From Rusavskia elegans (Eukaryota; Ascomycota; Lecanoromycetes; Teloschistales; Teloschistaceae), in the NCBI GenBank assembly GCA_011316305.1, contig SAUG01000135.1:1-64000 (forward strand): a DNA stretch of 64,000 nucleotides, given 5' to 3'. Made by a program: the position numbers and the translations under genes. This document shows positions 35,840 through 46,545 of this stretch, piece after piece (position 1 is the first letter of the stretch; the number at the start of each line of letters is the position of its first letter). Below the pieces are notes generated by a model that searched no databases, had not been told where the DNA came from, and saw nothing but the letters and a program-made list of their open reading frames with translations.

Positions 35840-37600
35840 GATTCTTAAAACTATAGATTATTTAGATAAATATCTACTTCGTATTATACGTAAACTAGTT
35901 TCTAAATAAAATAGTTAAAGTTCTATTTATAATATTATATCTAGAAAGGACTGTCTTTAATTAGGTATAGCCTTAAATAGAAGATTATCTCGATAACCTA
36001 GAAGGATAGAAAGAAAATAAAATATTCTAGATTTTCTATACCTTCGGTAATCTTATTACGGCTATAAAGGAAATCTTCGGAAATAATAATAAAAAAAAGG
36101 TAATAGATAGAAAACTAATAGTTCTAAAATAGTAGAAGTCGGTAGCTATCTATACTATTTAGTTTAGAACGTTAGTTTATAAAATAGACTAGAAAGACTT
36201 AGTTTTAAAAGTCTACTTCTATAAGAGACTCTAGATAAAAGTTAAAGAAGCTATAGCGGCGATTAAAAAACTAGATTCGCTAGTAGATTTTATTAAATTT
36301 ACGATAAGGATCGATACTAGATAGTATAAAATATATTTAAATAAATAGACGCTTAGTAAAATAGAACCTACTAAGAAAAAGCCTAGAGGAAATCTAATAG
36401 AGCTCGATACTACCGAAACTAAAGGATCGAAAACTAAAGCTTATTACTTATACGGAAAAACTAGATACCTTAAAAGGAATTACCTAGCTAAAGAAGTAAC
36501 TAAAGTAACTAAATACTTTTTAAAAGTAATAGAGAAATTATTTTATAAATATATAGTAAAAAGCTGGTTAGCCTACTATAATAATACTTGCCCTATCTAC
36601 CTATTAGATAAAGAGGGAATAGGATACTATTTTAGAAAACTATAGAAAACGTAGAAAAAAAAGCTAATATTCGATTTTAAATTATATAAAACCGAAAAAC
36701 CTTTTATAATAGCGCTTAAAATTAAAATCGGAGATTAATAAATAATAGCTCTTATAAATAGAGAGGAAGATAATAAAGTTATAAAAGGATTTTATAATAA
36801 GATTATAGGATATCTCTATAGACGAATAATAAAAGATAATAGAATTCTTAATATCGAAATTAAGATAAAAAATAAATTAATTAGAATAATAAATTTTACT
36901 ATAATCGAAAGCCAGAGAAATTATATTATCTTAGAAAATAAATAGAAAAAATCGATCTTAGGAAAACTAATAGAAAAAAGTAATATAGATAAAAAAATAG
37001 AGCCGTAAATAATATATTTCCTAGCCTATAAAAATCTTTTATATAAAGAAATAGATATCGTTTCTATAATAAATTACGACGATATTAAAGAATTAGATAG
37101 AAATTTTTAGAAAGGCGGAGAAGTTTAGAATATAAAGGTCTAGAAAAAGTACTACTACCTCTTCTAATAATTTATTAAAAAATATAATAAAAGTAGAAAA
37201 ATAATTTAGTAGATTTAGATAAACTATATTAGAAAGATATACTAAAGTATAGTAAAAGCTATAGATAAAATCGAATACTATAAACCGAATTAAGTAGACT
37301 AGAATAAAGAAACGCTAAATCTAATACTTAATATATAACCTAGAAATAAAAAATTTAATTAGTACTCGTCTTTATTATTATAGGACGAAATAATTATTAA
37401 AAAATAAGATTTAGTAGAACTATTAGAAGAATTAGAAATAACTTATAATATAGATATATAAATCAGGTATAGAAAATAAAAGGTAAAGGAACTTTTAGCT
37501 AAATCTTTTTTAGAACCCTATATTTTCTATAGGTTAAGAAAAATTAAAACCTTTTAGAATTTAATCTATATTATCCGAACTAAACTTAGGTACTAATTTA
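35840..37600 (+). pseudogene. L-element gag-like gene relic
   Basis: Plus-strand frame begins near 35,840 and includes ITAIKEIFGNNNKKK near 36,060, VYFYKRL and VKEAIAAIKKLDSL near 36,210-36,290, then AYYLYGKTRYLKRNYLAKE at 36,439-36,490. The last is a CCHC knuckle with all four ligands as Tyr. The first part matches the gypsy-type Retrotrans_gag layout. A later IALIN segment near 36,745 could be a remnant of an aspartic-protease active site. The function was capsid formation and RNA packaging. It is inactive through many stops. Confidence 0.7.
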
Positions 37601-38272
37601 ATAAAAGCCTTTTACGCGGCTAGCGTAAAACTAATAGAAAAGTAAAACGCGACTGGATTATTAAGCTTATTAAGCCGGGATAGTACGCGTTATTCCTAAA
37701 CGATAAAATTACTTTTACGTTTATCTAAAACGCGATAATAAGTAATAAAATATTTTTACTTATTAAAAAGCCGGCGGAAATCTAACTTTTAGGCTAAATA
37801 CTTATTACGAATTTCTTTTTCGGAATTAAAAAAAGACTCGATATAATAATAAATTTCGGAATATTTATCTAAAATATCTACAATATTAAAATAAAGTTTA
37901 TTTATTTTATTTTTAAAACGCTTCCCTAGAAGGGTTAGTAAAAAATAAAAAAGTAAAAGAAATAATATATAGGTAGTATTAGATATTAGAAGATTATACG
38001 ATTTCTAAACCCGAGTATATTTACCGTAAGTATTACTATTAATTTTAACTTTATATTCTTTTAAGAGATTATAGATATATAGAGAATAAAGAAAAGGTAT
38101 TATAATTTCTTTTAATTAAATACGATAAAAAGACTTTAGATAATTTCCCTTTTAAAAACGTATAATAAAGATATTAAAGAAAGAAAAAAGGAGAAAAGAG
38201 AAAGAAAAAAAAGCTTTTTTTCTACCCCGCGGACAGTTTTATACTAGATAAAAAACGATATAGAGAGAGCTG

Positions 38273-38682
38273 TATTACGTCTATAATTCTATAGAGGTTC
38301 TATAGAAGAATTAGTTAGATAAGCGAATCTAATTATCTATAGCCGCCTATAGCCGATATAGCCGCCTTTTTAGACGGAACTTTTAGTAGGCGGCTATTTA
38401 TCGGCCTTTATAGCTATACTTACTATATATATTCCTTATTACTCCTATAGATAGTTTCTCTCGTTAGTCGTTAATATAATTATTAAATATATTTCTACTA
38501 TTCTCTTCTTAATTACTTTATAATAAGGATACTTTATAATATTATAACCGTACTTCTACGGCTATATAGGATTAGTTATAATAATCTATACTAGGATTCC
38601 CTTACTATTTAGTAACTCGGACTACGTCTACGGCTATAGCTAGGCTCGAGCGCAACGCCCTCTGATATACAAGGACGTTACA
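38273..38682 (+). repeat. 3' LTR of the complete L element
   Basis: 410 bp, starting TATTACGTCT and ending ACAAGGACGTTACA. It contains the paired blocks CTATAGCCGCCTATAGCCG and AGGCGGCTATTTATCGGCC, which are inverted relative to each other and could fold into a hairpin. Confidence 0.8.
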
Positions 38683-38877
38683 CGTACCTTTACGGCTGTA
38701 CGGGATTAGTCGCGATAATCTAAACTAGGACTCTTTTACTATTTAGTAGTTCGGACTACGCCTACGGCTGTAGCTAGGCTCGAACGTAACGCCCTTTAAT
38801 ATACAGGGACGTTATACTACGTCTATAGCTATAGCTTGACTCGAACGTAACGTTATCTAATATATAAAAGTGTTATA
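38683..38877 (+). repeat. Right pieces of the middle and outer L LTRs
   Basis: 38,683-38,816 completes the middle LTR (CGTACCTTTACGGCTGTACG to ACAGGGACGTTATA). 38,817-38,877 completes the outer LTR (CTACGTCTATAGC to AAAGTGTTATA). The similar sentences GACTACGCCTACGGCTGTAGC and CTACGTCTATAGCTATAGC occur back to back because the same LTR family is nested in itself. Confidence 0.7.
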
Positions 38878-39549
38878 TCAATATCATTATTTAAAGATAT
38901 AGTTAATATATTAATTTACTATATTTAACTATTTATTATTCAATTTATAAATTAATCTAGCTTTTAATTTTTCCGGATCTATAATAATAATTTCGTAATT
39001 TTTCTAAATATAAACTGATAATAGTAGTTTTTTTTTCTAATTTCTTTAATACTTTTTAAAATCTTTAAAAAAGTTATATAATTCTATTTATAGCTTTTAG
39101 TTTATTTTTAATCTATTGTTTTCGGATAAAGATATTATAAATCTTTATTATTCTAGCTAGTTTTTTAGATATTTTAAATAAATAATTTCCTGTTTTTATC
39201 TATATTATTTTCTATTCGATTTTTAAATTCTATTTTATAAATTAGATAGCACTAAAATATATTTCCTTCTACAATTTAATATATTTAAAATAAATTTTTC
39301 TTTATATCTATTATTACGTATCTATAGAAATCTAATTTAAAATTAGACTTTAATAATTTCTATATAATTAATATTTTCTATAAATTATAATTTAATTTTA
39401 TTATTTAAAAAAATATTAAACTTTTCTATATAGTTTTTCGATACAATATTTTCTATAGCTTTTAAATCAACTAATATCTCGGCAGATTATCTAAATATTA
39501 AAAAATAAATAAAAATTCGGTTTTTATCTTTTTTTCGGAATTGTTAAAA
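38878..39549 (-). pseudogene. L-element gag-side internal remnant, reverse orientation
   Basis: T-rich on plus, reading as the 5' internal (gag-like) part of an L element on the minus strand. It leads into its 5' LTR at 39,550. All frames are closed. Confidence 0.5.
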
Positions 39550-39955
39550 TATAATATCTCTATATATTAAAAGTCGTTCTACTCGAATCTAGCTATAACT
39601 ATAGATATAATCCGAGTTACTAAATAGTAAAAAAATCTTAATATAAAGTATAGTAACTAGTTTTATATAACTATAGAAGTAATATGATAATATTATAAAA
39701 TATTATTATTTTATAGATAAATATAAGAAATAAAATAGAGTAGAATTTAATAATTATATTACTTACCAACGGGAAAAGTAATTTACTAGATTATACAAGG
39801 CGATATATATAGAAAAAAAACTAATATATCCGATAGAGCCGACTTTATTAAAAAAAGGCGGTTCTATAGTTCTAGCGACTTTAACTAGACGAAACTATTA
39901 GTCCGATTATCTAATTAATAATCCTAAATACTCTTATAGAGTCGTGGACGTAACA
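39550..39955 (-). repeat. L-family LTR, diverged subfamily, reverse (406 bp)
   Basis: Starts TATAATATCTCTATA and ends GTCGTGGACGTAACA. It contains the GATAGAGCCGACTTTATTAA and GGCGGTTCTATAGTTCTAGC blocks that define the second subfamily. Confidence 0.7.
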
Positions 39956-40167
39956 AATTAATTAATTAGAATTTTTTGAAATTATTCGTTTAATTTTTAT
40001 ACTAGAACTAGATAAATTATTTTTATTTAGCGGATTATTCGAATTTAATCAAATTATAAACCTAAAAGCGAAAATCTATCGATTTAATATCTAAAAAAGT
40101 CGGAATCGATTCGGATCGAATTAGTTTTTCTAATCGGGATTCGAAATTCGACCCGACGGTCAATCTA
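39956..40167. mobile_element. Family B element fragment, right end
   Basis: Ends ACCCGACGGTCAATCTA (from GGCCAGTCTA). It carries the internal TTTTTATACTAGAACTAG segment and subterminal CCCGAC motifs of family B. The left end is missing, replaced by the LTR. Confidence 0.55.
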
Positions 40168-40294
40168 TATAATAGATCGCTTCGGTCTAACTGTTTGAAC
40201 CGAGGTAAATTAAATCAATAAAATTAAATTTATTACGGTTTTCTTTTGGATTTTAGTTTAAATCTAACTTTTTCGAAAATTCTTTTATATATAC

Positions 40295-40515
40295 GATTTA
40301 ATCATTCGGATTTTTGATTTTAATCTTTTACGATTTAATACTAGAAGCGCTAAACCGATCAGATTACGCAATTATTGAAATTTCAAATATTTTATCGAGA
40401 ATTCAATTTAGAATTCCCGAAGGAACTAGATCTAGACTAAAATCCAGAGGGAAACCGTAATCTATTTAATTTCTTTAGATTCAATTTCAATTCGATCGAT
40501 TTATACGAATACGAA
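40295..40515 (-). mobile_element. SINE-like element fragment, 3' part
   Basis: Matches the body and tail of 12,604-13,033 (ATACGATTTAATCATTCGG, CTAGAAGCGCTAAACCGATC, ATCCAGAGGGAAACCGTAAT). The tRNA-like head is absent. Confidence 0.6.
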
Positions 40516-41990
40516 ACGATAATATCGAATTTTGTATAAAATATTTGAATATTAAATAATTATACAATCTAATCGATTTAACGCTTCAAATATTAAATCG
40601 TAAAAAACTAATATTAAAAATAGATAAACTAATCGATTAGAAAATAGATTATATTTTATTTTAAAATAATTTAAAATATTTAATAGATCGTTTTTTATAT
40701 TAACTAATTTCAAATATATATTAAATTATCGTATATTCGTTAGTAAAATACTATTATATAAAATATAACTAAATAAAATCTAAATAAATTAATTTAATAA
40801 AAAAGTTATAGAATAAAAAAAAAAAATAAAAATCCGATTATTTATAAAAGATTATATAGAATAATATTTTAGCAAAAAGACTAATTAATAATACGAAATC
40901 TCTTCGATAAATATATTATCATTTTACTATTTCGAAATAATATAATTTTTTTTTTTAAATTTCCAAATTTTAATTTATTTATTATTATAAATCTATTATT
41001 ATAAAATATCTATTTTGCTATTAAAATATAGATCAGATTTCAATAGATTTCAGTTTTCAATATATATATATATCGCGGAATTAATTAAATAAATTATTAA
41101 TATAATATAATATTTATTTTATATTAAAAGTCAATTCAATCCGTAATAGTTGCAAATGCTGGTAGAATAAAAAAAAGAAAAAGAAACGATTGTAAAATAT
41201 ATATATATATACAAAGATTTTATTACTAATTCAAATAAACTATAGATATTTGAAATACGAAATAGATTCGAATATATTTTATATTGTTTTTTGATTTAAA
41301 TAAATTAAATTAAAGTTTCAAATTTTATATCGTATAACTAACGCTAGCGTATTAATATTGATATATTTACGAAATCGACAATTAATCGGATATTAAAAAA
41401 ATATATAAAATAATATTTTTAAAAGAAATTTTATAAAACAATTAAAATTTAATAGAATTAAAATTGTATAACTTTAGTAAAAATAGAAATAATCGATAAA
41501 ATGAATTATTAGAAATTAAAAATCAAAAATTACTAAATTTTATTATTATAGAAATTTATAATTTGAAATAATCGTTAAATAAATTCGTAAAATAAATAGA
41601 TCGATAAATAAATAAAAAAAAATAAAAAAAATATACGAATAATTATTCCTATATTTCTACTAATATATCGACGTATCGAAATATCGAAATATCGAAATAT
41701 CGAAATATTTAAATATTCCGAATAAAGTAATTAGAATTTCTTGTTTTTAATTAATCGATTAAAAGATTTTAGAAATAAAAAAATAATATTATATTTGTAA
41801 TAAAAAAATGTTAGCGATTTCTATAATATTTTCAAATAGTAGTACTATTTTTTTTAATTACGATCTATAGATTATAAACGTTCGTATCTTTTTTCGTAAG
41901 AAAAAATATATAGTTTTTCCACGTATAAAATTTTATAACAAATTAACAATTCTTTTTAAAACAGGAAAAAGTGTAGTTATAAAAAGATTA
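40516..41990. other. AT-rich flank of the gene island, nothing recognised
   Basis: About 1.5 kb of very AT-rich sequence with short A and T runs and a few small tandem motifs (CGAAATAT repeated at 41,675-41,705). It differs from the repeat nests in having more AAT/TTA words and no blocks shared with other parts of the window. I see no gene. It would contain the 3' flank of the membrane-protein gene. Confidence 0.5.
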
Positions 41991-42067
41991 TACCTGGTAT
42001 ATAATCGAAAGCAGGGGAATACAGTTGGCTATACTTGACAGAGCTGCCTTCTGCCTATTCGTTATAT

Positions 42068-43962
42068 TCAAAGCTCCTCCCCTTCATCCATTCCGTCATC
42101 ACCAACAACAAAAAGGCTGCTAAACATAGCACCACCAATCAATAACACAACCGCGACAAGAATATACAGCGCGACGGTGCACCCAACAATCAACCAAATC
42201 CAAGAGTCTGTCAGCAGTGTTTGTCGAGTTTTCGAGTGAACAAATATACCGAGAGGCAGAAATAGTCCCCGGTAGAAGACAATGAATGTTGCAAGGGCAA
42301 GGATGCCCACCTGCGAGCCCCAAATGGAAAAGATGATGAAGCGAGAAGCGTAGATCTGGGAGTCGTCACGCCATGGTGGGAGATGAGTTGTGCCTCGATT
42401 CCTGTCTTCTTCCGCGATGTCTTGAGTATTGCACGTGGCTCGCCCCAATACCGAAGTCGCGTTGAACGCATTCACTGAGTCGGAGTTGTGTTTCGTGGCC
42501 GTCTGGACCATGGACGATCCTTCGTCCATGTTTCGGCTCCCAGCTTGATGTTCCGATGAATATGGTGGATGTGGTATCCTTTCTTGATTATCCTTGCGAT
42601 CTTTCTCGGCTTTCTGGACTTTTCACATTGTCAAACTGTACTAGACAACGCTGTTAGACCGGGAGTAAACATACCTGTATAGCCTTGAGCGAAAGACAAG
42701 ACTGGTACCAAGAGAAGCATGATAGGTAGAATCTGACCAAAACTCCACGAACTTTCAGCCTCCAATGCCTGCGCTGGAAGCCGTTGTCTCGGCACTAAAA
42801 TCTGGAAAGAGCCCCAGACGAGACCTCCGCCACATATCCACAAGGACACGACGAACGATTGTGCCAACTCGAATATAGCCCATGCTCCCAGGTACAAACA
42901 GAAGACAAGTTTGTAGCGCAAGACGAGCCATCGGTAGTTTTCGTGACGCCGGGTTTGTCTCACGAGCGTTCCGAGATGGTCAAGGGACCTCTGGAGGGGC
43001 TGCAGCACCCTCCGCCGACATGAATCTTTCACAGCTTTGTGACTTCGCTGGAAAAGTAATAGCCCCTTCCAAGTATAGCTGAGTACGAGGATGATAAACG
43101 ACCAAGCTGCGTCTGCCGTACGCCCACCAGTGTAGCGGGGTTGCCAGAAACAGCGAGCTGGTATTCCCGCTGCCAATAGTTCGCTTTCACGGGAACGACC
43201 GACGGCGTCGTTTGTGCCTTGGCTTTGCGTGATGATCAGCAACCAGTTGTAAGCCGTCGTTGGCACCAAAGCTACCAGGAGGAACACGCCAAGAAAAATC
43301 ATCCCTCCCAGACGTAGACGTCGAGCGATAGATTTGCTGCGATTTTCGCGGAATTCTATCTGTAGGAGGGATATCGCTGTGAGGTGAGTATTCGATGACA
43401 TCCACGCAAGGTATATTGCGACTTGGAGGTGATAGACGGATAGCGAGCGTATAGTGCTGCATGCGGCCACGAGAATGCCCAGTCCGGTTGCGATTTGCAA
43501 GTCGGCGTAGGCGAGGATGCTCTGGTCCACCGCATTTTGCCACCATGGTAGGCGTGTTCGCTTCAGCCTTGACCGCTTAAACACGAAGATGTCCACTTGA
43601 CCGAGGAGAGGTTCAGGTAGCAAACCGCATACGTATGCAGCCAGCATCCATACAAAGATGCCATATGCTGTGGACAAGAATGCTATGAGCACCTAGGGAC
43701 CTCGTCGTTAGCCGCTGAGACCTTCGATCGAAGGAAGAGCAGAGCCACTTACTCCAATACCAGCAATGTCTGGGTTCGACACCACTTGAACTGCAAGTTC
43801 GACCGAGAATGTCTGCTGAGGAGTGTTACCTCTATCAGGTTGCAGTCCAGCAATGGAGAGAGCGAGACTGCAGGCTCCCGAAGGCGCGTCGAAAAGGTTT
43901 GTAGTTATCGTCGAGCTTGAAGACGTAGCCCTAGTAGCCTGGGCGACCGCTGGTGTGGCCAT
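42068..43962 (-). CDS. Multi-pass membrane protein of an uncharacterised ascomycete family, three exons
   Basis: Proposed exons 43,753-43,962, 42,675-43,692 and 42,068-42,609, encoding 589 residues. Intron 1 (43,693-43,752, 60 nt) has GTAAGT, a GCTAAC branch site and CCTAG, phase 0. Intron 2 (42,610-42,674, 65 nt) starts GTATGT. Only an AAAG acceptor keeps the frame, so that border is less certain, and CCAG four bases earlier would shift it. The start ATG has a fair context (GGAGGCATGG). Residues 1-60 are Ser/Thr-rich and hydrophilic, then PDIAGIGV leads into helix 1 (about 71-94). Further hydrophobic segments lie at about 135-152, 157-180, 200-226, 266-283, 331-372, 389-406, 500-524 and 546-570, with an acidic C-terminus. 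The segments NPDIAGIG, LQIATGLGILVAAC and YHLQVAIYLAW resemble a large family of fungal integral membrane proteins of unknown function. It lies 504 bp downstream of the carotenoid oxygenase gene on the same strand. No catalytic motif is seen and I do not assign a role. Confidence 0.75.
42610..42674 (-). other. Intron 2 of the membrane-protein gene (acceptor uncertain)
   Basis: GTATGT at 42,674-42,669 is clear, with CTAAC and TTTGAC as possible branch sites. The in-frame acceptor is AAAG at 42,610. Without removing it the frame of exon 2 ends at a stop at 42,631 before the last two membrane segments. Confidence 0.6.
43693..43752 (-). other. Intron 1 of the membrane-protein gene
   Basis: 60 nt, GTAAGT at 43,752-43,747 and CCTAG ending at 43,693, with GGCTAACG as branch site. 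Joining the exons restores a continuous hydrophobic segment (AGIG to VLIAFLSTAYG), which supports it strongly. The exon 2 frame itself lacks an ATG at its start (GTG at 43,692). Confidence 0.85.
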
Positions 43963-44466
43963 GCCTCCAATGAGATCGCGAAAACGACTGTTGGCGGCTC
44001 AAAGAGACCGGGGAAGGCGATCAAACGACTCATATTAATATGTGATTGTCGTGAGGCTGATATTCGTGTCCCCTTGCCGGCGGCTAAAAGACTGTGTGGT
44101 TGTACAGAGGCAGGGATGAAGTCATAGCTGGTTTCATGGGTAGATATATGGGTAAGGTAGATGAGGCAGTAACGATGTGAACAGGTGGGCAGCAGGGTTG
44201 TTGCGTGTGCTCTGATGCCAATCGCTACCACTTGCATCTCCTACTTCTTTGGCCCTGTGAAACAATAAGCCATATTTGCGGGTCGTGTGCTTCGTCTTTT
44301 TTGATTCGTCGCAGCACTTTGCGCGATCTGCGGCCCGATCCCTGCTCGAATCGTACATTGGTTTCCGAGAACGGATTCATGCACACAATATTGCCTAATG
44401 CATGCAACATAGCCTCGAACCTCGAACTATCCCATGGTAGCCTGAAAAATGTGCCGAGGTATGTGT
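43963..44466. other. Intergenic region between the two island genes
   Basis: 504 bp of normal composition. It should hold the 3' end of the oxygenase transcript and the promoter of the membrane-protein gene. I see no convincing TATA box, terminator or other gene. Open frames here are short and overlap each other on both strands. Confidence 0.5.
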
Positions 44467-46392
44467 CTAGAATTTATCACCTGGGTTTGAGAGATGCTCC
44501 GTACAGCCTTGCTCTTCAAGTGACCTGCTTTCTCTTGATATTGAGCCTGGAAGTGAACGCAATATTTCAATCGGCCTCTGTCCTGCGATCTCTTCTTGCG
44601 ACGTCCAAATACCGTGAAAGCCATAAGGCACTCTTTGTGGCAAACGAATCTTAGCTACCACGTTCACCATGCTCTTTGCGTCGATTATCCAGAGCTCACT
44701 GTAAGCGTCCTCCTTTGGCTCGCCGTCCGCTAATAGCTGCGTCGATTCGTCAAAGACATATGAGACCAACCACCCGTCATCTTCGCTCGTACCATCTCTT
44801 CGGGGCACAAAACGCGGTTCTTGCGTGCAATGTCCATCAGGCAGTTTGAAGATCTTGATGGGGTCGTGAGGGTCACTGCTGGCGAGAATGGCATCGATAT
44901 CTCGTTTGTCGACGCAGCCTTTGATTGGAGTTGGAGGCTTGCCCTTGCCTTTTGCGATCAGGGTCTCGACATCGATTTTGACGAGCGCGTTGATTTTCAC
45001 CGCGCCACCAAGAGCAGCGCCGAAGCTCGTGCCGCCAACGGAGCAGCCATAGATATACTTCGCGGCAGACATAGACACATCGTCGCGCACAATCGGAAAT
45101 TCGAACGGGGTTGCCGCTAATGCCCATTGATTCAAGATAGTCCCCATGCTCTTCTTGTTGGAAAGCTCGAACTCGTAGTAGTAAAGGCGGCATTGTTCTT
45201 CTTCCTGGAAGTCAGGGGGAACATCGTACGTAGGCGCTGTGATATTACCAGCGCCGTAGATCAGGACTGCAGATGTCAGCCGACAACAAAGCATGTTGAC
45301 CGACTTAGTCTCCGCCGTCTGCCACGTGTTGGCAGTGTGGAAGATGCAACAGGGATTCGTTTCGAACCATTGAATGTCTTGAGGTCGATAACGAGGGAAG
45401 ACGCCAAAGCGAGAACGTCCCTTGGGATCATAGTCAATCACGTGTCTGTTTTTCAGCAAGTTGAGCGGATCAAGGGACAGCGGGAGATCCATAATAACGG
45501 TGTAAGCTTTGGATACTCCGAAATCGTGCATCATCTTAGCTGATACAAGTCCGGGGACCGATCGATTGAGCATACGTGTTGGGTAGCTTGAATGGTCGCT
45601 CATAGCGGACGTCCGGGTAGATGGGATAATTGAATAATTGACAAAGGGTGGGATGAAAGTGTTGTGATATAGGATGAGTTCCTTTGTATTGGGATCGACC
45701 TTTGGGTGGGCAGTCGCCCATTCCTTGAACCAGCCAACGGGCCCCGAGCCTCCAAAAACAGGACCTTTCTCCGTTGTATGGTGCCCTTCTCCTTCTGCTG
45801 TTCTGCCATTGTACCACCCGGCAGTGGCAAGTTCTGGGAGCTTGATTCGCATAGGCGGCCCACTCTCGCAGGTAGCAAGTGCTCGGCCATCATGAAAGTA
45901 TATGGAAGTGTTGGCAACGCTAATCTTCTTGATAGACTTCTGTGAACCCGGTAGATGCGAGCGAAGGACTAACGCGAGGGTTCGAAAGATGCAAAGGATG
46001 ACAGTGATCAGGCTCTCTTGTGGGTTGACCAATGTCGCAATGCTCGGTAGGATGGGCTTCTTTAGGCCAGAGGAACTCTTTGCAGATAGGTAGACGTCAG
46101 TCAGAATAAAACGGTTGGTAAAATGGGGCTGGATCCTTCCATTCCTCTCCTGACAACGAAACAGGACACCGCTGAGCATACCATCGCCATCGAACCAGTG
46201 GGCGTCACGGCTCAGATCCCCATTGGAGACTGGATTGCCTCCGTTTCGGATGTATTGACCGCCAGCGAAATCTTCTGGAATGGAACCGGTGTAGGAGCAT
46301 GGGGTGAAAGGCAGCTCCCTTTCGATGGGAGCGAAGTTTCCGGAGAGCCAAGGATTGCGACCATTCTTCCCAAGGCCTTTGCGCTGCTGCAT
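44467..46392 (-). CDS. Carotenoid oxygenase (RPE65 / carotenoid cleavage dioxygenase) family protein
   Basis: Iron(II)-dependent enzymes of this family split double bonds of carotenoids or stilbene-like compounds with O2. The frame is open without introns. Starting at the first ATG (46,392) it gives 641 residues. The open frame continues upstream to a GTG at 46,518 and beyond but has no ATG. Counting from 46,518: PWLSGNFAPI (56-65), YIRNGGNP (89-96), WFDGDGML (108-115), and the four iron-binding histidines in AHPKVDP (H271), MHDFG (H331), FHTANTW (H394) and GFHGIW (H635). A hydrophobic stretch at about 165-190 (VILCIFRTLALVLRSHLPG) is typical of the fungal subgroup and of membrane-associated family members. 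The C-terminal about 45 residues after the last His form an extra tail. Fungal relatives include retinal-forming CarX-type and torulene-cleaving enzymes. No carotenoid synthesis gene or opsin lies in this window, so the substrate is unknown. Base composition is normal and no stop interrupts it. Confidence 0.9.
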   Translation of the reverse strand: MQQRKGLGKNGRNPWLSGNFAPIERELPFTPCSYTGSIPEDFAGGQYIRNGGNPVSNGDLSRDAHWFDGDGMLSGVLFRCQERNGRIQPHFTNRFILTDVYLSAKSSSGLKKPILPSIATLVNPQESLITVILCIFRTLALVLRSHLPGSQKSIKKISVANTSIYFHDGRALATCESGPPMRIKLPELATAGWYNGRTAEGEGHHTTEKGPVFGGSGPVGWFKEWATAHPKVDPNTKELILYHNTFIPPFVNYSIIPSTRTSAMSDHSSYPTRMLNRSVPGLVSAKMMHDFGVSKAYTVIMDLPLSLDPLNLLKNRHVIDYDPKGRSRFGVFPRYRPQDIQWFETNPCCIFHTANTWQTAETKSVNMLCCRLTSAVLIYGAGNITAPTYDVPPDFQEEEQCRLYYYEFELSNKKSMGTILNQWALAATPFEFPIVRDDVSMSAAKYIYGCSVGGTSFGAALGGAVKINALVKIDVETLIAKGKGKPPTPIKGCVDKRDIDAILASSDPHDPIKIFKLPDGHCTQEPRFVPRRDGTSEDDGWLVSYVFDESTQLLADGEPKEDAYSELWIIDAKSMVNVVAKIRLPQRVPYGFHGIWTSQEEIAGQRPIEILRSLPGSISRESRSLEEQGCTEHLSNPGDKF

Positions 46393-46545
46393 GTTCTCTC
46401 CGCATCTGTCCAGCAATCGTGTCGCGATGTTATCAGGGTTTGCTGATGAAGACTCTCCTTTACCTCCAGAACCCAAGCCGGAGTGGGCACGGACCACCTG
46501 CAGCCCCTCTCTTGCCACGCCGGGAACGGGCTTAGAGATGGGAAG
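46393..46545 (-). promoter_or_regulatory. 5' flank of the oxygenase gene at the island border
   Basis: Open in frame with the oxygenase (42 codons before the first ATG) and of normal composition. It then changes abruptly to AT-rich DNA at about 46,545. It may be 5' UTR, or coding if the true start is in a lost or mutated exon. Any promoter must lie here or in the RIP-mutated DNA to the right. Confidence 0.5.

Larger units (their letters stand above)
35333..38682 (+). mobile_element. Complete L-family LTR element (3,350 bp) with perfect CGTAC duplication
   Basis: LTRs at 35,333-35,751 (TGTTACGTCC start) and 38,273-38,682 (ends GACGTTACA) are both about 410-419 bp. CGTAC lies immediately on each side (35,328-35,332 and 38,683-38,687). 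A purine run AGAGAGAGCTG precedes the 3' LTR. The internal region is only about 2.5 kb. It holds a gag-like frame with a zinc-knuckle ghost and a later stretch, but no recognisable RT, RNase H or integrase. It is therefore probably a non-autonomous LTR element. Confidence 0.85.

Noticed and set aside
1..42000. Interpretation of the AT-rich region as a centromere because it carries an H3-like gene
   Set aside because: AT-rich, transposon-filled DNA is also typical of ordinary isochores, and an element-encoded relic says nothing about where CenH3 binds.
44205..44654. A 149-codon plus-strand frame across the 3' end of the oxygenase gene
   Set aside because: It overlaps the C-terminal coding part in antisense and has no domain or codon support. 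It is most likely chance.
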